NCBI GenBank assembly: GCA_026391945.1
Contig: JAPLDA010000012.1
Coordinates: forward strand, 1 to 37,161
Length of the DNA stretch: 37,161 bases
Direction of reading: 5' to 3'
Source of the DNA: Bacteroidota bacterium
GTDB taxonomy: Bacteria > Bacteroidota > Bacteroidia > AKYH767-A > 2013-40CM-41-45
Part shown: one piece after another, positions 16,271 to 24,414 of the stretch
How positions within the stretch are numbered: position 1 is the first letter of the stretch
Layout: every line of letters begins with the position of its first letter
Notes under the pieces: model-generated
What the model was told of the DNA's origin: nothing
Seen by the model: the letters and a program-made list of their open reading frames with translations, nothing else
Databases searched by the model: none
Translations under genes and position numbers: made by a program

Positions 16271-16801
16271 TCAGTTTGGATTAATTTTTTTCAACGCTTC
16301 CCAACGAGGATCTGTTGGTTTTATTTCTTCTTCGTGAATCCGGTACTTCTCAAGATTCTTTATTGCTTCAGGATTGCAGGTGCTGTTTCCGTCGTCATCT
16401 TCCAGGTGAATGTTCCGCAACGGAATCAGCATGGTAATGTATTCATAGATGAATTGGGAAACATCCAGTTCATGTGCTTTCGCCGGCAAAACAATCACAT
16501 CCTCCGATTCTTCTTCTTCCTTTTCCCCGAACTTAACCATCAGTTCGTTGTATCCTTCAAGCGGAATTTCCAGTTCTTCCAGACAACGATCGCATGGCAG
16601 CTTAGCGATCCCTTCGATGGTGAAATCAACCAGGAGCAAGTCATCTTTTTTCTCCAGCGTTACCAACACATCAGCATGAGCCTGCTGCGCAATTGAATTT
16701 TCAAAATGCTCAAAGAACGAATCATCCACTTCAAACACGAATTCATGAATCCCTTTTGATAAGCTTCCGAAATTAATAACGAATTTCTCCCGACGTTTCA
16801 T
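16271..16801 (-). CDS. yceD: YceD/DUF177 family protein
   Basis: A 176-residue cytosolic protein of the DUF177 family. The conserved core is visible: VDFTIEGIAKLPCDRCLEEL with a C-x2-C pair, then PLEGYNELMVKFGEKEEEE and the C-terminal IHEEEIKPTDPRWEALKKI that precedes L32 in many genomes. YceD homologues are almost always encoded directly upstream of rpmF, and in plants and bacteria they have been tied to 23S rRNA metabolism. The strong promoter at 16831-16859 makes it the first gene of the yceD-rpmF-plsX-fabH-accB-accC operon. Confidence 0.9.
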   Translation of the reverse strand: MKRREKFVINFGSLSKGIHEFVFEVDDSFFEHFENSIAQQAHADVLVTLEKKDDLLLVDFTIEGIAKLPCDRCLEELEIPLEGYNELMVKFGEKEEEESEDVIVLPAKAHELDVSQFIYEYITMLIPLRNIHLEDDDGNSTCNPEAIKNLEKYRIHEEEIKPTDPRWEALKKINPN

Positions 16802-16830
16802 GATTCCTGCCTGCCCGGTAAAATGGGCGA

Positions 16831-16859
16831 CAAAGGTAAAAAAAATTGGGTTTCTGCAA
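16831..16859 (-). promoter_or_regulatory. Promoter of the yceD-rpmF-plsX-fabH-accB-accC operon
   Basis: On the minus strand TTG (16859-16857), an 18-nt spacer with a T tract, and a perfect TACCTTTG (16838-16831) match the Bacteroidota consensus. The expected leader to the yceD ATG at 16801 is about 22-25 nt and contains GGCAGGAATC. Confidence 0.75.
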
Positions 16860-16923
16860 ATAGGAAGATGGGTTTTATTACTTTCGTATCCCGGTTAGCG
16901 AAAAATAAATTCCATCATAACGC

Positions 16924-17712
16924 ATGTTTAAGTACGTATTTTTCCCTTTTCAATGGATTTGGCGTTCGTTGTTTTTTATCAATGCCGTGCTGACTTTCTT
17001 CGTTTTTTTTCCTTTTTTCTTTGTCCTGTTGAGAAGTAAAAAGTGGTTCCCGGCAGTTTTCAGGCTGAAAAAAATATGGGGACATTTCATCTTGTTCCCT
17101 CTCGGGCTATTTTATTCCATTCAAAGAAAATCAAAGCTCAATGCCGGACAGGCCTATGTTTTCTGCCCGAATCATACTTCCTACCTCGATATCATGCATA
17201 TTTATGTTGCCATCCCGTTTTATTTTCACACGATGGGAAAAGCCGAGTTGAGGAAAGTACCCCTGTTCAGCAAGTTTTTCGACCGCATGAACATTCCGGT
17301 GAACCGTAAAAGCAGGATGGATTCCCACCGTGCATTCTTAAGAGCCACCAGCGATATTGAAAAAGGTATCAGCGTCACGCTTTTCCCGGAAGGCACCATT
17401 CATCACAACGGCCCGGTGATGGGGCGTTTTAAAAATGGCCCGTTCCGGCTTGCTATTGAAAACCAGATACCGATTGTCCCGATTACTTTTCTCAACAACT
17501 GGAAACTGATGCCCGACGATTATTACCGCAGGATCGGTCATCCCGGTATAGCCCGGATCATCATCCATGAGCCCATTGAAACAAAAGGGATGACGGAAGC
17601 CAACCTCGAAGAGCTGAAAAAGAAAGTTCGCGCAACCATCAATAAACCGCTGGAGGAGGCGTATCCGCCTTATTTTTCAAAAGACCAGTCACCAACCAAA
17701 TCAATAGGATAA
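16924..17712 (+). CDS. plsC: 1-acyl-sn-glycerol-3-phosphate acyltransferase (PlsC-like)
   Basis: PlsC-type enzymes add the second acyl chain to lysophosphatidate at the inner membrane. The acyltransferase motif I is N83-H84-TSYLD89, motif II is near RKVPLFSKFFDRMNIPVNR, motif III is LFPEGTIHHNG (FPEGT at 154-158) and motif IV is IPIVPITFLNN. An N-terminal membrane anchor (residues about 7-36, very Phe-rich) is clear. It is divergent from the fab/plsX operon with a 122-nt shared gap, so both steps of phosphatidate synthesis may respond together (inference). Related acyltransferases that modify ornithine lipids or other head groups share these motifs, so the substrate is not certain. Confidence 0.9.
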   Translation: MFKYVFFPFQWIWRSLFFINAVLTFFVFFPFFFVLLRSKKWFPAVFRLKKIWGHFILFPLGLFYSIQRKSKLNAGQAYVFCPNHTSYLDIMHIYVAIPFYFHTMGKAELRKVPLFSKFFDRMNIPVNRKSRMDSHRAFLRATSDIEKGISVTLFPEGTIHHNGPVMGRFKNGPFRLAIENQIPIVPITFLNNWKLMPDDYYRRIGHPGIARIIIHEPIETKGMTEANLEELKKKVRATINKPLEEAYPPYFSKDQSPTKSIG

Positions 17713-17732
17713 TCGCAAGTTATACCATCATT

Positions 17733-17797
17733 GTTACAATTTTGTAACGTCATTACATGTAATGACGCTACAAAGTCGAAATGATGCTAATGCATCA
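17733..17797. repeat. Cluster of three palindromes between convergent genes
   Basis: GTTACAA-TT-TTGTAAC (17733-17748), the perfect 20-bp palindrome CGTCATTACATGTAATGACG (17748-17767, sharing one base with the first) and TGATGC-TAAT-GCATCA (17782-17797) follow each other in the 96-nt gap between plsC and the bacilliredoxin gene. None has a T-tract, so classical termination is not evident, though hairpins at convergent gene ends may stop or protect transcripts. Confidence 0.75.
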
Positions 17798-17808
17798 ATC
17801 CTGTTGAA

Positions 17809-18225
17809 TTAACAGTATTCTTCGAAAGTTTCCTTTAAATGTTCCCCGATCATTTCAGCGGAACGGCCTTCAATGTGATGCCGTTCAATAAAATGAACCA
17901 GCTTCCCATCTTTGAATAAGGCAATGGATGGTGATGAAGGTGGATAAGGCATGGTAAATTTCCGGGCTTCTGCCGTAGCTTCCAGGTCTTGTCCGGCAAA
18001 AACAGTTGCCAGTTTGTCTGGCTTTTTACTTCCCTGCAAAGCGATTTTTATACCCGGACGGGCAGTTCCTGCCGCACATCCGCAAACGGAGTTTAATACC
18101 AGTAGTAAGGTTCCCTTGCTGTTCGGTATCGTTTGATCCACCTGTTCAGGTGTCTTTAATTCTTCAAATCCTACGGTTGTTAATTCTTCCCGCATCGGAG
18201 CACAAATGTATTCTGGATAAGGCAT
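17809..18225 (-). CDS. BrxA/BrxB family bacilliredoxin (YphP/YqiW-like)
   Basis: Members of this family carry a C-G-C active site on a thioredoxin-like fold. In Firmicutes they remove bacillithiol from protein thiols. Here the motif is SVCGCAAG with Cys48 and Cys50. Other family segments are PGIKIALQGSKKPDKLATVFAGQD, PPSSPSIALFKDGKLVHFIERH and the C-terminal FEEYC. The ATG at 18225 (MPYPEYICAPMREEL) fits the family start better than the in-frame TTG at 18252. Length is 138 residues. Some Bacteroidota make bacillithiol, so a true bacilliredoxin role is possible, but no bsh gene is in the window. It converges on plsC across a palindrome cluster. Confidence 0.88.
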   Translation of the reverse strand: MPYPEYICAPMREELTTVGFEELKTPEQVDQTIPNSKGTLLLVLNSVCGCAAGTARPGIKIALQGSKKPDKLATVFAGQDLEATAEARKFTMPYPPSSPSIALFKDGKLVHFIERHHIEGRSAEMIGEHLKETFEEYC

Positions 18226-18396
18226 TGTAGTTAGAGTTTGATTGGAGCGCAAAATTACAAATCATTTTCAATGGATAAACGCGGGCTGTCAATCTGTTCA
18301 CAAATCATGAAAATCTTACAGTTGACATATTCGATCATAATTCAGTCAGCAAGACCCTTCGTGAAGCGATAATTTGCATTCAACAAACAGTCCCTC

Positions 18397-18831
18397 ATGA
18401 ATAAAAAAATACCCTCTTTAATAGGCTTTACTGCAGGCGTGCTTTTTTGCATCTCCGTTTCAGCTCAAAACATTCTCGATAATAAACTATACAGGGTGAA
18501 CGCTTATAAAAAAGGCGACCACCAGGTGGTAAGTACATCCAATTATGCCGAAGTCATTCCCCCTCTTAGTGTGTTTATTCCAAATGCATTTACACCCAAT
18601 GGCGACGGTATCAACGATACGTTTGGTGTAAAAGGAGAGGGCATTCAAAATTATACGCTGCGGATTTTTAACCGCTGGGGAGAAGTCGTTTTTGAAAGTC
18701 TCAATCCCAAACAACAATGGGACGGAACCGTCAAAGGCAATCCCGCCCAAAGCGATACGTATGTATATAAACTCTTTGCTTATGGCTCGGAATCAGTAGC
18801 CAGAACAGGGTCGGTGACCCTCGTAAGATAG
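18397..18831 (+). CDS. Short secreted protein ending in a T9SS type B (CHU_C) sorting domain
   Basis: A Sec signal peptide (MNKKIPSLIGFTAGVLFCISVSA, cleavage before QN) is followed by about 40 residues without recognisable domain. The rest is a complete gliding-motility-associated C-terminal domain: VFIPNAFTPNGDGINDTF, then YTLRIFNRWGEVVFES, QQWDGTVKGN and TYVYKLFAYG. In other proteins this roughly 85-residue domain is the secretion signal on a long adhesin or enzyme; here it makes up most of a 144-residue protein. It may be a small surface component attached through PorU-like processing, or a remnant of a larger adhesin. An intact start, no internal stop and a good terminator at 18861-18894 favour a functional gene. 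Confidence 0.85.
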   Translation: MNKKIPSLIGFTAGVLFCISVSAQNILDNKLYRVNAYKKGDHQVVSTSNYAEVIPPLSVFIPNAFTPNGDGINDTFGVKGEGIQNYTLRIFNRWGEVVFESLNPKQQWDGTVKGNPAQSDTYVYKLFAYGSESVARTGSVTLVR

Positions 18832-18860
18832 TGTGTGGTGTTTGTTGATTTAGATAGAGG

Positions 18861-18894
18861 AACGGTCCGGTAACCCCGGATCGTTTTTCTTTTT
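18861..18894 (+). terminator. Rho-independent terminator after the T9SS-B mini-protein gene
   Basis: ACGGTCCGG, a TAAC loop and CCGGATCGT form a 9-bp stem with one G-T pair, followed by a T-rich tract (TTTTTCTTTTT). Confidence 0.75.
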
Positions 18895-19106
18895 GGGGAG
18901 GGCGAGAGTAACAAATATTGAAGATTGAAAAATGAATAATATCCCTGCGCCCTCCACACGAAATCGATTTTTTTCTATTGCCCACTGCCTCCTTCCCATT
19001 CCCCGGCCTGAGCTTTTTTCCATTGTCACGCTATTCATAACTCGCTCCCTGTTCATGTTTGCCGGTATTCTTTTCTTTTTATTTTTGCTCCAAACCAAAC
19101 CCTGTT
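18895..19106. other. Non-coding stretch with low-complexity repeat
   Basis: Between the terminator and the first receiver gene I see no credible reading frame. The tract TATTGCCCACTGCC followed by TCCTTCCCATTCCCC (about 18976-19004) and the AT-rich AATATTGAAGATTG upstream (about 18914-18927) look like further short intergenic repeats. Confidence 0.4.
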
Positions 19107-19505
19107 ATGAACGGAACTTCACGCTACCCTGTGGTCATGCTCATTGACGACAATGAACTGGATAATTTCGTCAATAAAAAACTCATCGAGAGCGAACGCT
19201 TCGCAAACCTTGTGCTCACCCAGCCTTCCGGCGTGAGCGCACTGGAGTTTTTGAAAAAAAATTCCACCGGTTCCGAAATCCCTGACATCATTTTTCTCGA
19301 CATCATGATGCCGAACATGGATGGGTTTGCCTTCCTCGAAGAATTTGCAAAGCTCAACGACGAGGTGAAAAAGAAAAGCAAGATCGTCATGCTGTCTACT
19401 TCAGAAAGTTTTAAAGATCTCAACCGGGCGAACCAGAACAAACACGTTTACAAATTTCTGAACAAACCACTGAATAAGCCCGTTCTCGATGCGTTGAATA
19501 TCTAA
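19107..19505 (+). CDS. Stand-alone response-regulator receiver protein
   Basis: A 132-residue CheY-like protein with no output domain. The start MNGTSRYPVVMLIDDNELDN is set at the ATG at 19107; longer frames run into unlikely sequence. The acidic pair is Asp14/Asp15, the phospho-acceptor is Asp65 in IFLDIMMPNMDGF, the switch Thr/Ser lies in KIVMLSTSES, and the Lys of KFLNKPLNKP completes the site. Such single-domain regulators work through protein contacts or phosphorelays in the cytosol. No histidine kinase adjoins it, but a second receiver gene starts 156 nt downstream, and similarities at the N-terminus (VNKKLIE versus VNRRLIE) suggest an old duplication. Confidence 0.9.
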   Translation: MNGTSRYPVVMLIDDNELDNFVNKKLIESERFANLVLTQPSGVSALEFLKKNSTGSEIPDIIFLDIMMPNMDGFAFLEEFAKLNDEVKKKSKIVMLSTSESFKDLNRANQNKHVYKFLNKPLNKPVLDALNI

Positions 19506-19549
19506 AGGACAAACCCGGCAGCATTCCATTCTTCACAGGTACCGCCCAT

Positions 19550-19588
19550 ATTCGTAAATTCGTATTCGTAGCCTCGTATTTCGTAGGT
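19550..19588. repeat. ATTCGTA-type low-complexity repeat
   Basis: ATTCGTA words repeat several times (ATTCGTAAATTCGTATTCG, then TCGTATTTCGTAGG) in the gap between the two receiver genes. Short degenerate tandem words of this kind are another intergenic repeat class in this window. Confidence 0.5.
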
Positions 19589-19661
19589 AATCACTGGTTT
19601 TCTAAGTGTTTGGTATTCAAAACAGAATCTTGTATGTTTGCCCGGGGATTTAAGGGAACTC

Positions 19662-20096
19662 ATGCCAGATCAGAAATTCAGTTTTATGTCTACGCTGTTG
19701 GTTGATGACAGCGAAATTGATTCACTCGTTAACCGCAGGTTAATCGAGCTGACGAATTTTTCTGAACAATGCATCGTCACCCATTCGGCCGAAGAAGCAT
19801 TGTATTTTTTGCAGGAGGAGTGCCGCTCGGCCGACGATGCTCCCGACTGGATTTTTCTCGATATGTATTTGCCTTTGATGAGTGGCTACGATTTTATCGA
19901 CGAGTTTAAAAAACTTCCTGCCTTCATCACCGGCAAAACAAGAATCATCGTACTCTCTGTTTTCCAGAAACAGGAACGGCTTCAGAAAGTCTTCGAAAAT
20001 AAATTTGTCTTCGGGCAGCTTGAAAAACCGCTCTCACAGCAGGCTTTGAGGAATCTCGCCGAAGGCGCCAAAGAAAAAATCATCGCTTTTTCTTAA
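19662..20096 (+). CDS. Second stand-alone response-regulator receiver protein
   Basis: A 144-residue receiver domain. The ATG at 19662 (MPDQKFSFMSTLLVDDSEID) follows AGGGA and is preferred to the in-frame TTG at 19638. The acidic pair is Asp15/Asp16, the phospho-acceptor is Asp67 in WIFLDMYLPLMSGYDF, and the conserved Lys is in FGQLEKPLSQ. The switch position is Ser in IIVLSVFQK. There is no output domain. It resembles the upstream receiver gene and probably arose with it. Its last 17 bp overlap the 3' end of tadA on the other strand, so the two transcripts are antisense at their ends. Confidence 0.88.
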   Translation: MPDQKFSFMSTLLVDDSEIDSLVNRRLIELTNFSEQCIVTHSAEEALYFLQEECRSADDAPDWIFLDMYLPLMSGYDFIDEFKKLPAFITGKTRIIVLSVFQKQERLQKVFENKFVFGQLEKPLSQQALRNLAEGAKEKIIAFS

Positions 20097-20526
20097 AAAA
20101 GTTTTTCATCAGCAACGAACATTCTTCTTCGAGGATGCCGCCCTGCAATGTTGTTTTCGGATGCAGTATTTTTTTTGAGGTCAGGAGGAATCCCTTTTTT
20201 TCATCACGCGCTCCGTAGATTATTTTTCCGATCTGAGTCCAGTACCCGGCTCCTGCGCACATCACACACGGTTCGATGGTAACGTACAACGTACAGGCAT
20301 CAAGATACTTTCCTCCGAGATAATTGGCGGCTGAAGTAAACGCCTGCATCTCGGCGTGGGCCGTTACATCATTCAGCCGTTCGGTGAGATTATGCGCGCG
20401 TGCAATAATTTTTCCGTTGCACTCAATCACAGCGCCCACGGGTACTTCATCGGCTTCAAATGCTTTGCGCGCCTCTTTCAGCGCTTCATGCATAAAGTGT
20501 TCATCCTGAGAAATCGCAAGGTTCAT
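20080..20526 (-). CDS. tadA: tRNA-specific adenosine-34 deaminase
   Basis: TadA converts A34 of tRNA-Arg(ACG) to inosine, allowing one tRNA to read three codons. The zinc-dependent deaminase motifs are H57-A-E59 (TAHAEMQAF) and P86-C87-VM-C90 (EPCVMCAGA). The N-terminal helix HEALKEARKAFEADEVPVGAV is typical. Length is 148 residues. Guanine deaminases of the same fold are the main alternative, but the EVPVGAVI start and PCVMCAGA motif favour TadA. It is divergent from the beta-barrel gene across a 103-nt gap. Confidence 0.93.
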   Translation of the reverse strand: MNLAISQDEHFMHEALKEARKAFEADEVPVGAVIECNGKIIARAHNLTERLNDVTAHAEMQAFTSAANYLGGKYLDACTLYVTIEPCVMCAGAGYWTQIGKIIYGARDEKKGFLLTSKKILHPKTTLQGGILEEECSLLMKNFFKKKR

Positions 20527-20560
20527 CGTGTAAAAATATTCTTTCTTCTTGTGAAAATAC

Positions 20561-20592
20561 TTGTTTTATGTGAAACAAATCGTTTAGATTTG
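20561..20592 (+). promoter_or_regulatory. Promoter of the outer-membrane beta-barrel gene
   Basis: TTG at 20561-20563, a 21-nt spacer and a perfect TAGATTTG at 20585-20592 match the Bacteroidota consensus. The predicted leader of about 30 nt is A-rich before the ATG, a feature of highly translated genes in this phylum. Confidence 0.7.
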
Positions 20593-20629
20593 CGTCAAAA
20601 TCTTTTATTAACCTCTAAACACAAACAAA

Positions 20630-21217
20630 ATGAGAACAAAGAAATTATTTACTTTATTGGTGGCCGGGGCATTGGTGCTTACGGTGGTTACAAAAACAAA
20701 TGCAAAAGGTGGTGGTGAAAATCGCTTATCTATCGGTGCTGAATTAGCATTGCCTATGGGAACTTTCGGTGACATGGCCGGAATGGGATTTGGCGGTTCC
20801 GTAAGATATGAAATGCCTATGGGTGACAATCTTGGATTAACCGGTACAGCAGGCTATCTTACTTTTGGAGGCAAATCTATTGATCTTATTGTTGCTAAGT
20901 TCAGCTACACTTACTCGATGATTCCAATTATGGTTGGTGCCAAGTACTATTTCCAGGAACAACAAAATGGTTTTTATGGTATGGGACAGTTGGGTATCAC
21001 CATGACGAGTATTAAAACCGAATCTACCATTAGTTATTTTGGAACAAGTACAACGGTATCAGCTACCGGAAGCAGTTCTGATCTTACTTTTTCTCCTGGA
21101 GTTGGTTACCACCTCGATAACATCGATATCGGAGCAAACTACATGATCGTTTCTACTGCAGGAGCATCTTCAAGCTACCTCGGAGTTCGTTTGGCTTACG
21201 TATTAGGATCGAAATAA
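20630..21217 (+). CDS. Outer-membrane beta-barrel protein
   Basis: A 195-residue protein with a Sec signal peptide (MRTKKLFTLLVAGALVLTVV, cleaved near TNA-KGG). The mature part shows alternating hydrophobic strands with Gly and Tyr, such as RLSIGAELALPMG, GLTGTAGYLTFGGK and YLGVRLAYVLGSK, typical of eight-strand outer-membrane barrels of the porin-family/OMP_b-brl type. The function is unknown; such proteins often act as structural or adhesion factors. Its codon use looks AT-richer than its neighbours, as often seen for highly expressed genes. It is monocistronic with a strong promoter and a near-perfect terminator at 21235-21265. Confidence 0.85.
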   Translation: MRTKKLFTLLVAGALVLTVVTKTNAKGGGENRLSIGAELALPMGTFGDMAGMGFGGSVRYEMPMGDNLGLTGTAGYLTFGGKSIDLIVAKFSYTYSMIPIMVGAKYYFQEQQNGFYGMGQLGITMTSIKTESTISYFGTSTTVSATGSSSDLTFSPGVGYHLDNIDIGANYMIVSTAGASSSYLGVRLAYVLGSK

Positions 21218-21234
21218 GATCTGAAATAAATTTT

Positions 21235-21265
21235 AAAAGGGATTCTTCGGAATCCCTTTTTTTTT
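21235..21265 (+). terminator. Rho-independent terminator after the beta-barrel gene
   Basis: AAAAGGGATTC, a TTCG tetraloop and GAATCCCTTTT form a perfect 11-bp stem, followed by a long T run. This is the most canonical terminator in the window. Confidence 0.92.
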
Positions 21266-21327
21266 GCCTTGTTTTTTTCAAAAACCAACCTCGATAATTC
21301 GTATTTTCGTCACTCAATTTTTTCCTC

Positions 21328-23073
21328 ATGCTTCGATCCCACACCTGCGGTGAACTTACCATTAAAAATGCCGGAACACAAGTAACACTCTGCGGCTGGA
21401 TGCAGCGCTCCCGCGACCTCGGTGGAATGACGTTTGTTGACCTGCGCGACCGATACGGAATCACGCAGTTGGTTTTTAACATGGACACAAATGCTTCCTT
21501 ATGCGAACAGGCGCGTAAACTCGGGCGCGAGTACGTGATAAAAATTTCAGGAGTGGTTACCGAACGCAGCAACAAGAACCTGAAAATACCCACCGGTGAA
21601 ATTGAAATCATGGTGGATGCCATTGACGTTCTCAATGAATCGAAAACGCCTCCTTTCACCATCGAAGAAAATACCGATGGCGGCGATGATCTCCGGATGA
21701 AATACCGTTATCTCGACATCCGCAGGAACACGGTGAAAGACGCCCTGTTGCTTCGCGCACAGGTGGCAGCCGGAACAAGAAATTACCTTAACTCGATCAA
21801 CTTTGTAGAAATTGAAACTCCGGTACTGATCAAATCAACACCGGAAGGAGCACGCGATTTTGTGGTTCCTTCCCGCATGAACCAGGGAGAATTTTATGCC
21901 TTGCCGCAGTCGCCGCAAACATTCAAGCAATTGCTGATGGTGGCCGGCATGGATAAATACTACCAGCTGGTGAAATGTTTTCGTGACGAAGATCTCCGGG
22001 CCGACCGCCAGCCCGAATTCACACAGATCGACTGCGAAATGAGTTTCGTGGAACAGGAAGATATCCTCAATACATTCGAAGGATTGATTCAACATCTTTT
22101 TAAAAACATTAAAAACGCCGACATCGGGAATTTACCGCGCATGACCTATGCCGATGCCATGAAAACTTATGGCAACGACAAACCGGATATCCGTTTCGAA
22201 ATGAAATTGGTTGAGTTGAATGACCTCGTGAAAGGAAAAAATTTTAAAGTTGTCGATGATGCAGAAGTGGTTGTAGCCATTTGTGCAAAGGGTTGTTCAG
22301 AATATTCACGCAAGCAATTGGATGAATTAACGGAATGGGTGAAACGTCCGCAGATCGGTGCAACAGGATTGGTGTATGCAAGATGGAATGCTGATGGCTC
22401 GCTGAAATCTTCCGTGGATAAATTTTATTCCGCTGACGATTTGAAAACCTGGATGGAAAAATGTGGTGCGCAGCAAGGCGACTTACTTTTGATTCTTGCC
22501 GGTGAAACAAATAAAACCCGCAAAGCCATGAGTGAGCTTCGGCTCGAAATGGGAAACCGGCTCGGGCTGCGGAACAAAGATGTTTACAAAGCGTTGTGGG
22601 TACTCGATTTTCCTTTGCTCGAATGGAATGAGGAAGCAAAAAGATGGCATGCCATGCATCATCCGTTTACTTCTCCGAAACCGGAAGATGTTTCATGGCT
22701 CGAATCCAGCCCGGGAAATGTTCGCGCGAATGCTTATGACATGGTCATCAACGGCGTGGAAGTTGGCGGAGGCTCCATTCGCATTCACAACAAAACACTT
22801 CAACAGAAAATGTTTTCGGTTCTTGGTTTTACCAATGAAGACGCCCAGGAACAGTTCGGGTTTTTGATGAATGCATTTGAGTACGGCGCGCCACCGCACG
22901 GTGGAATCGCTTTCGGCTTCGACCGACTGTGTTCGTTGTTCGGCGGCTCGGATTCCATCCGTGATTACATTGCTTTCCCGAAAAACAATTCAGGAAGGGA
23001 TGTGATGATTGACTCACCTTCAAAAATTTCTGATGAACAATTGAAAGAACTGGCTCTTCAAATTAAAAAATAG
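21328..23073 (+). CDS. aspS: Aspartyl-tRNA synthetase
   Basis: This cytosolic class IIb synthetase charges tRNA-Asp. The anticodon-binding OB fold is at the N-terminus ([41 protein letters not shown]). Class II motif 2 is [20 protein letters not shown], preceded by the flipping loop ([17 protein letters not shown]), and motif 3 is [15 protein letters not shown]. The bacterial-type GAD insertion domain lies between them. At 581 residues it has normal bacterial length. Whether it is discriminating or also charges tRNA-Asn cannot be settled from this window. The pgk gene starts 82 nt downstream on the same strand. Confidence 0.97.
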   Translation: MLRSHTCGELTIKNAGTQVTLCGWMQRSRDLGGMTFVDLRDRYGITQLVFNMDTNASLCEQARKLGREYVIKISGVVTERSNKNLKIPTGEIEIMVDAIDVLNESKTPPFTIEENTDGGDDLRMKYRYLDIRRNTVKDALLLRAQVAAGTRNYLNSINFVEIETPVLIKSTPEGARDFVVPSRMNQGEFYALPQSPQTFKQLLMVAGMDKYYQLVKCFRDEDLRADRQPEFTQIDCEMSFVEQEDILNTFEGLIQHLFKNIKNADIGNLPRMTYADAMKTYGNDKPDIRFEMKLVELNDLVKGKNFKVVDDAEVVVAICAKGCSEYSRKQLDELTEWVKRPQIGATGLVYARWNADGSLKSSVDKFYSADDLKTWMEKCGAQQGDLLLILAGETNKTRKAMSELRLEMGNRLGLRNKDVYKALWVLDFPLLEWNEEAKRWHAMHHPFTSPKPEDVSWLESSPGNVRANAYDMVINGVEVGGGSIRIHNKTLQQKMFSVLGFTNEDAQEQFGFLMNAFEYGAPPHGGIAFGFDRLCSLFGGSDSIRDYIAFPKNNSGRDVMIDSPSKISDEQLKELALQIKK

Positions 23074-23155
23074 AACTTTTTTTTGATGACAACTTCTCAA
23101 TGGTTAAAATTTTTCCAGAATGATGTTTGTTTTTTGAACGGTAAATTATTTTACA

Positions 23156-24367
23156 ATGAAAACCATCGATCAGTTTAATTTCTCCGGTCAGCGCGCCTTG
23201 ATCCGTGTTGACTTCAACGTCCCCCTCGACAAACAATTTGCAATCACCGACGACAGCCGCATCCGCGGTGCTCTTCCAACGATTAAAAAAATTCTTGGAA
23301 GCGGAGGATGCGTCGTGCTGATGAGTCATCTTAGCCGCCCGCTGAAAAAACTGAAAGAGGACGGCAGCATTGATTTTAAAAAGTTCACGTTACAGCATGC
23401 TGTCAAAAGAACATCAGAGCTTCTCGGCGTGGAGGTAAAATTTGTAAGTGATTGCATCAGCGATGAAGCATTTCGGATGTCAGGAAATTTAAATCCGGGA
23501 GAAGTTTTGCTTTTGGAAAACCTCCGCTTTTACAAGGAGGAGGAAAAAGGCGATGAAAAATTCGCCGAAAAACTTTCCATTCACGGAAGCGTGTACGTGA
23601 ACGATGCTTTTGGTACGGCTCACCGCGCCCATGCATCCACAGCCGTGATTGCAAAATTTTTTCCCGAAAAAAAATTTTTCGGTTACCTGATGGCAGGCGA
23701 ACTTAACAATGCGGAGAAGGTGATGCATCATTCAAAAAAACCATTCACCGCCATCATGGGCGGAGCGAAAGTTTCCGATAAAATCCTCATCATCGAAAAC
23801 CTCATCGGCAAAGCGGATTCCATCCTCATTGGCGGAGGCATGGCGTATACCTTCTTCAAAGCAATGGGAGGAACGATCGGGAACTCGCTTGTGGAAGAAG
23901 ACAAACTGGATCTTGCAAAACAATTGATAAAAAAAGCAGCAGAAAAAAACTGCCGTCTCATTTTGCCGGTTGATTCGGTACTTGGAGATAAATTTGAAAA
24001 CGATGCCCAAACTTCCATCACGGATAACATGAACATCCCGGATGGCTGGATGGGCCTCGACATCGGGCCGAAAGCCGTTTCTGAATTTTGTGAAGTGATC
24101 AAAAATTCAAAAACCATTTTATGGAATGGGCCGGTGGGCGTTTTTGAAATGAAAAAATTTGAAAACGGAACAAAGAAAATTGCCGAAGCCATCGCTGATG
24201 CAACTTCCAAAGGAGCGTATTCATTGATTGGCGGAGGAGATTCGGCAGCAGCAATTCATCAGTTCGGACTTGCTGATCAGGTAAGTTATGTATCAACAGG
24301 CGGAGGTGCCTTGCTCGAATACTTCGAAGGAAAAATTTTGCCGGGAGTGAAGGCCATCGAAGAGTGA
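23156..24367 (+). CDS. pgk: Phosphoglycerate kinase
   Basis: Pgk moves phosphate between 1,3-bisphosphoglycerate and ADP in glycolysis and gluconeogenesis. The N-terminal substrate site is visible in [26 protein letters not shown] and [28 protein letters not shown] and [14 protein letters not shown] follow. The nucleotide-binding half has [28 protein letters not shown] and the Gly-rich [15 protein letters not shown]. The length of 403 residues is standard. It has no recognisable promoter of its own in the 82-nt gap, so it may be read through from aspS. Confidence 0.97.
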   Translation: MKTIDQFNFSGQRALIRVDFNVPLDKQFAITDDSRIRGALPTIKKILGSGGCVVLMSHLSRPLKKLKEDGSIDFKKFTLQHAVKRTSELLGVEVKFVSDCISDEAFRMSGNLNPGEVLLLENLRFYKEEEKGDEKFAEKLSIHGSVYVNDAFGTAHRAHASTAVIAKFFPEKKFFGYLMAGELNNAEKVMHHSKKPFTAIMGGAKVSDKILIIENLIGKADSILIGGGMAYTFFKAMGGTIGNSLVEEDKLDLAKQLIKKAAEKNCRLILPVDSVLGDKFENDAQTSITDNMNIPDGWMGLDIGPKAVSEFCEVIKNSKTILWNGPVGVFEMKKFENGTKKIAEAIADATSKGAYSLIGGGDSAAAIHQFGLADQVSYVSTGGGALLEYFEGKILPGVKAIEE

Positions 24368-24414
24368 AATTATTTTTCAACGGGGAAATGTTTTCAAAAA
24401 AATAAATTCAGTTA

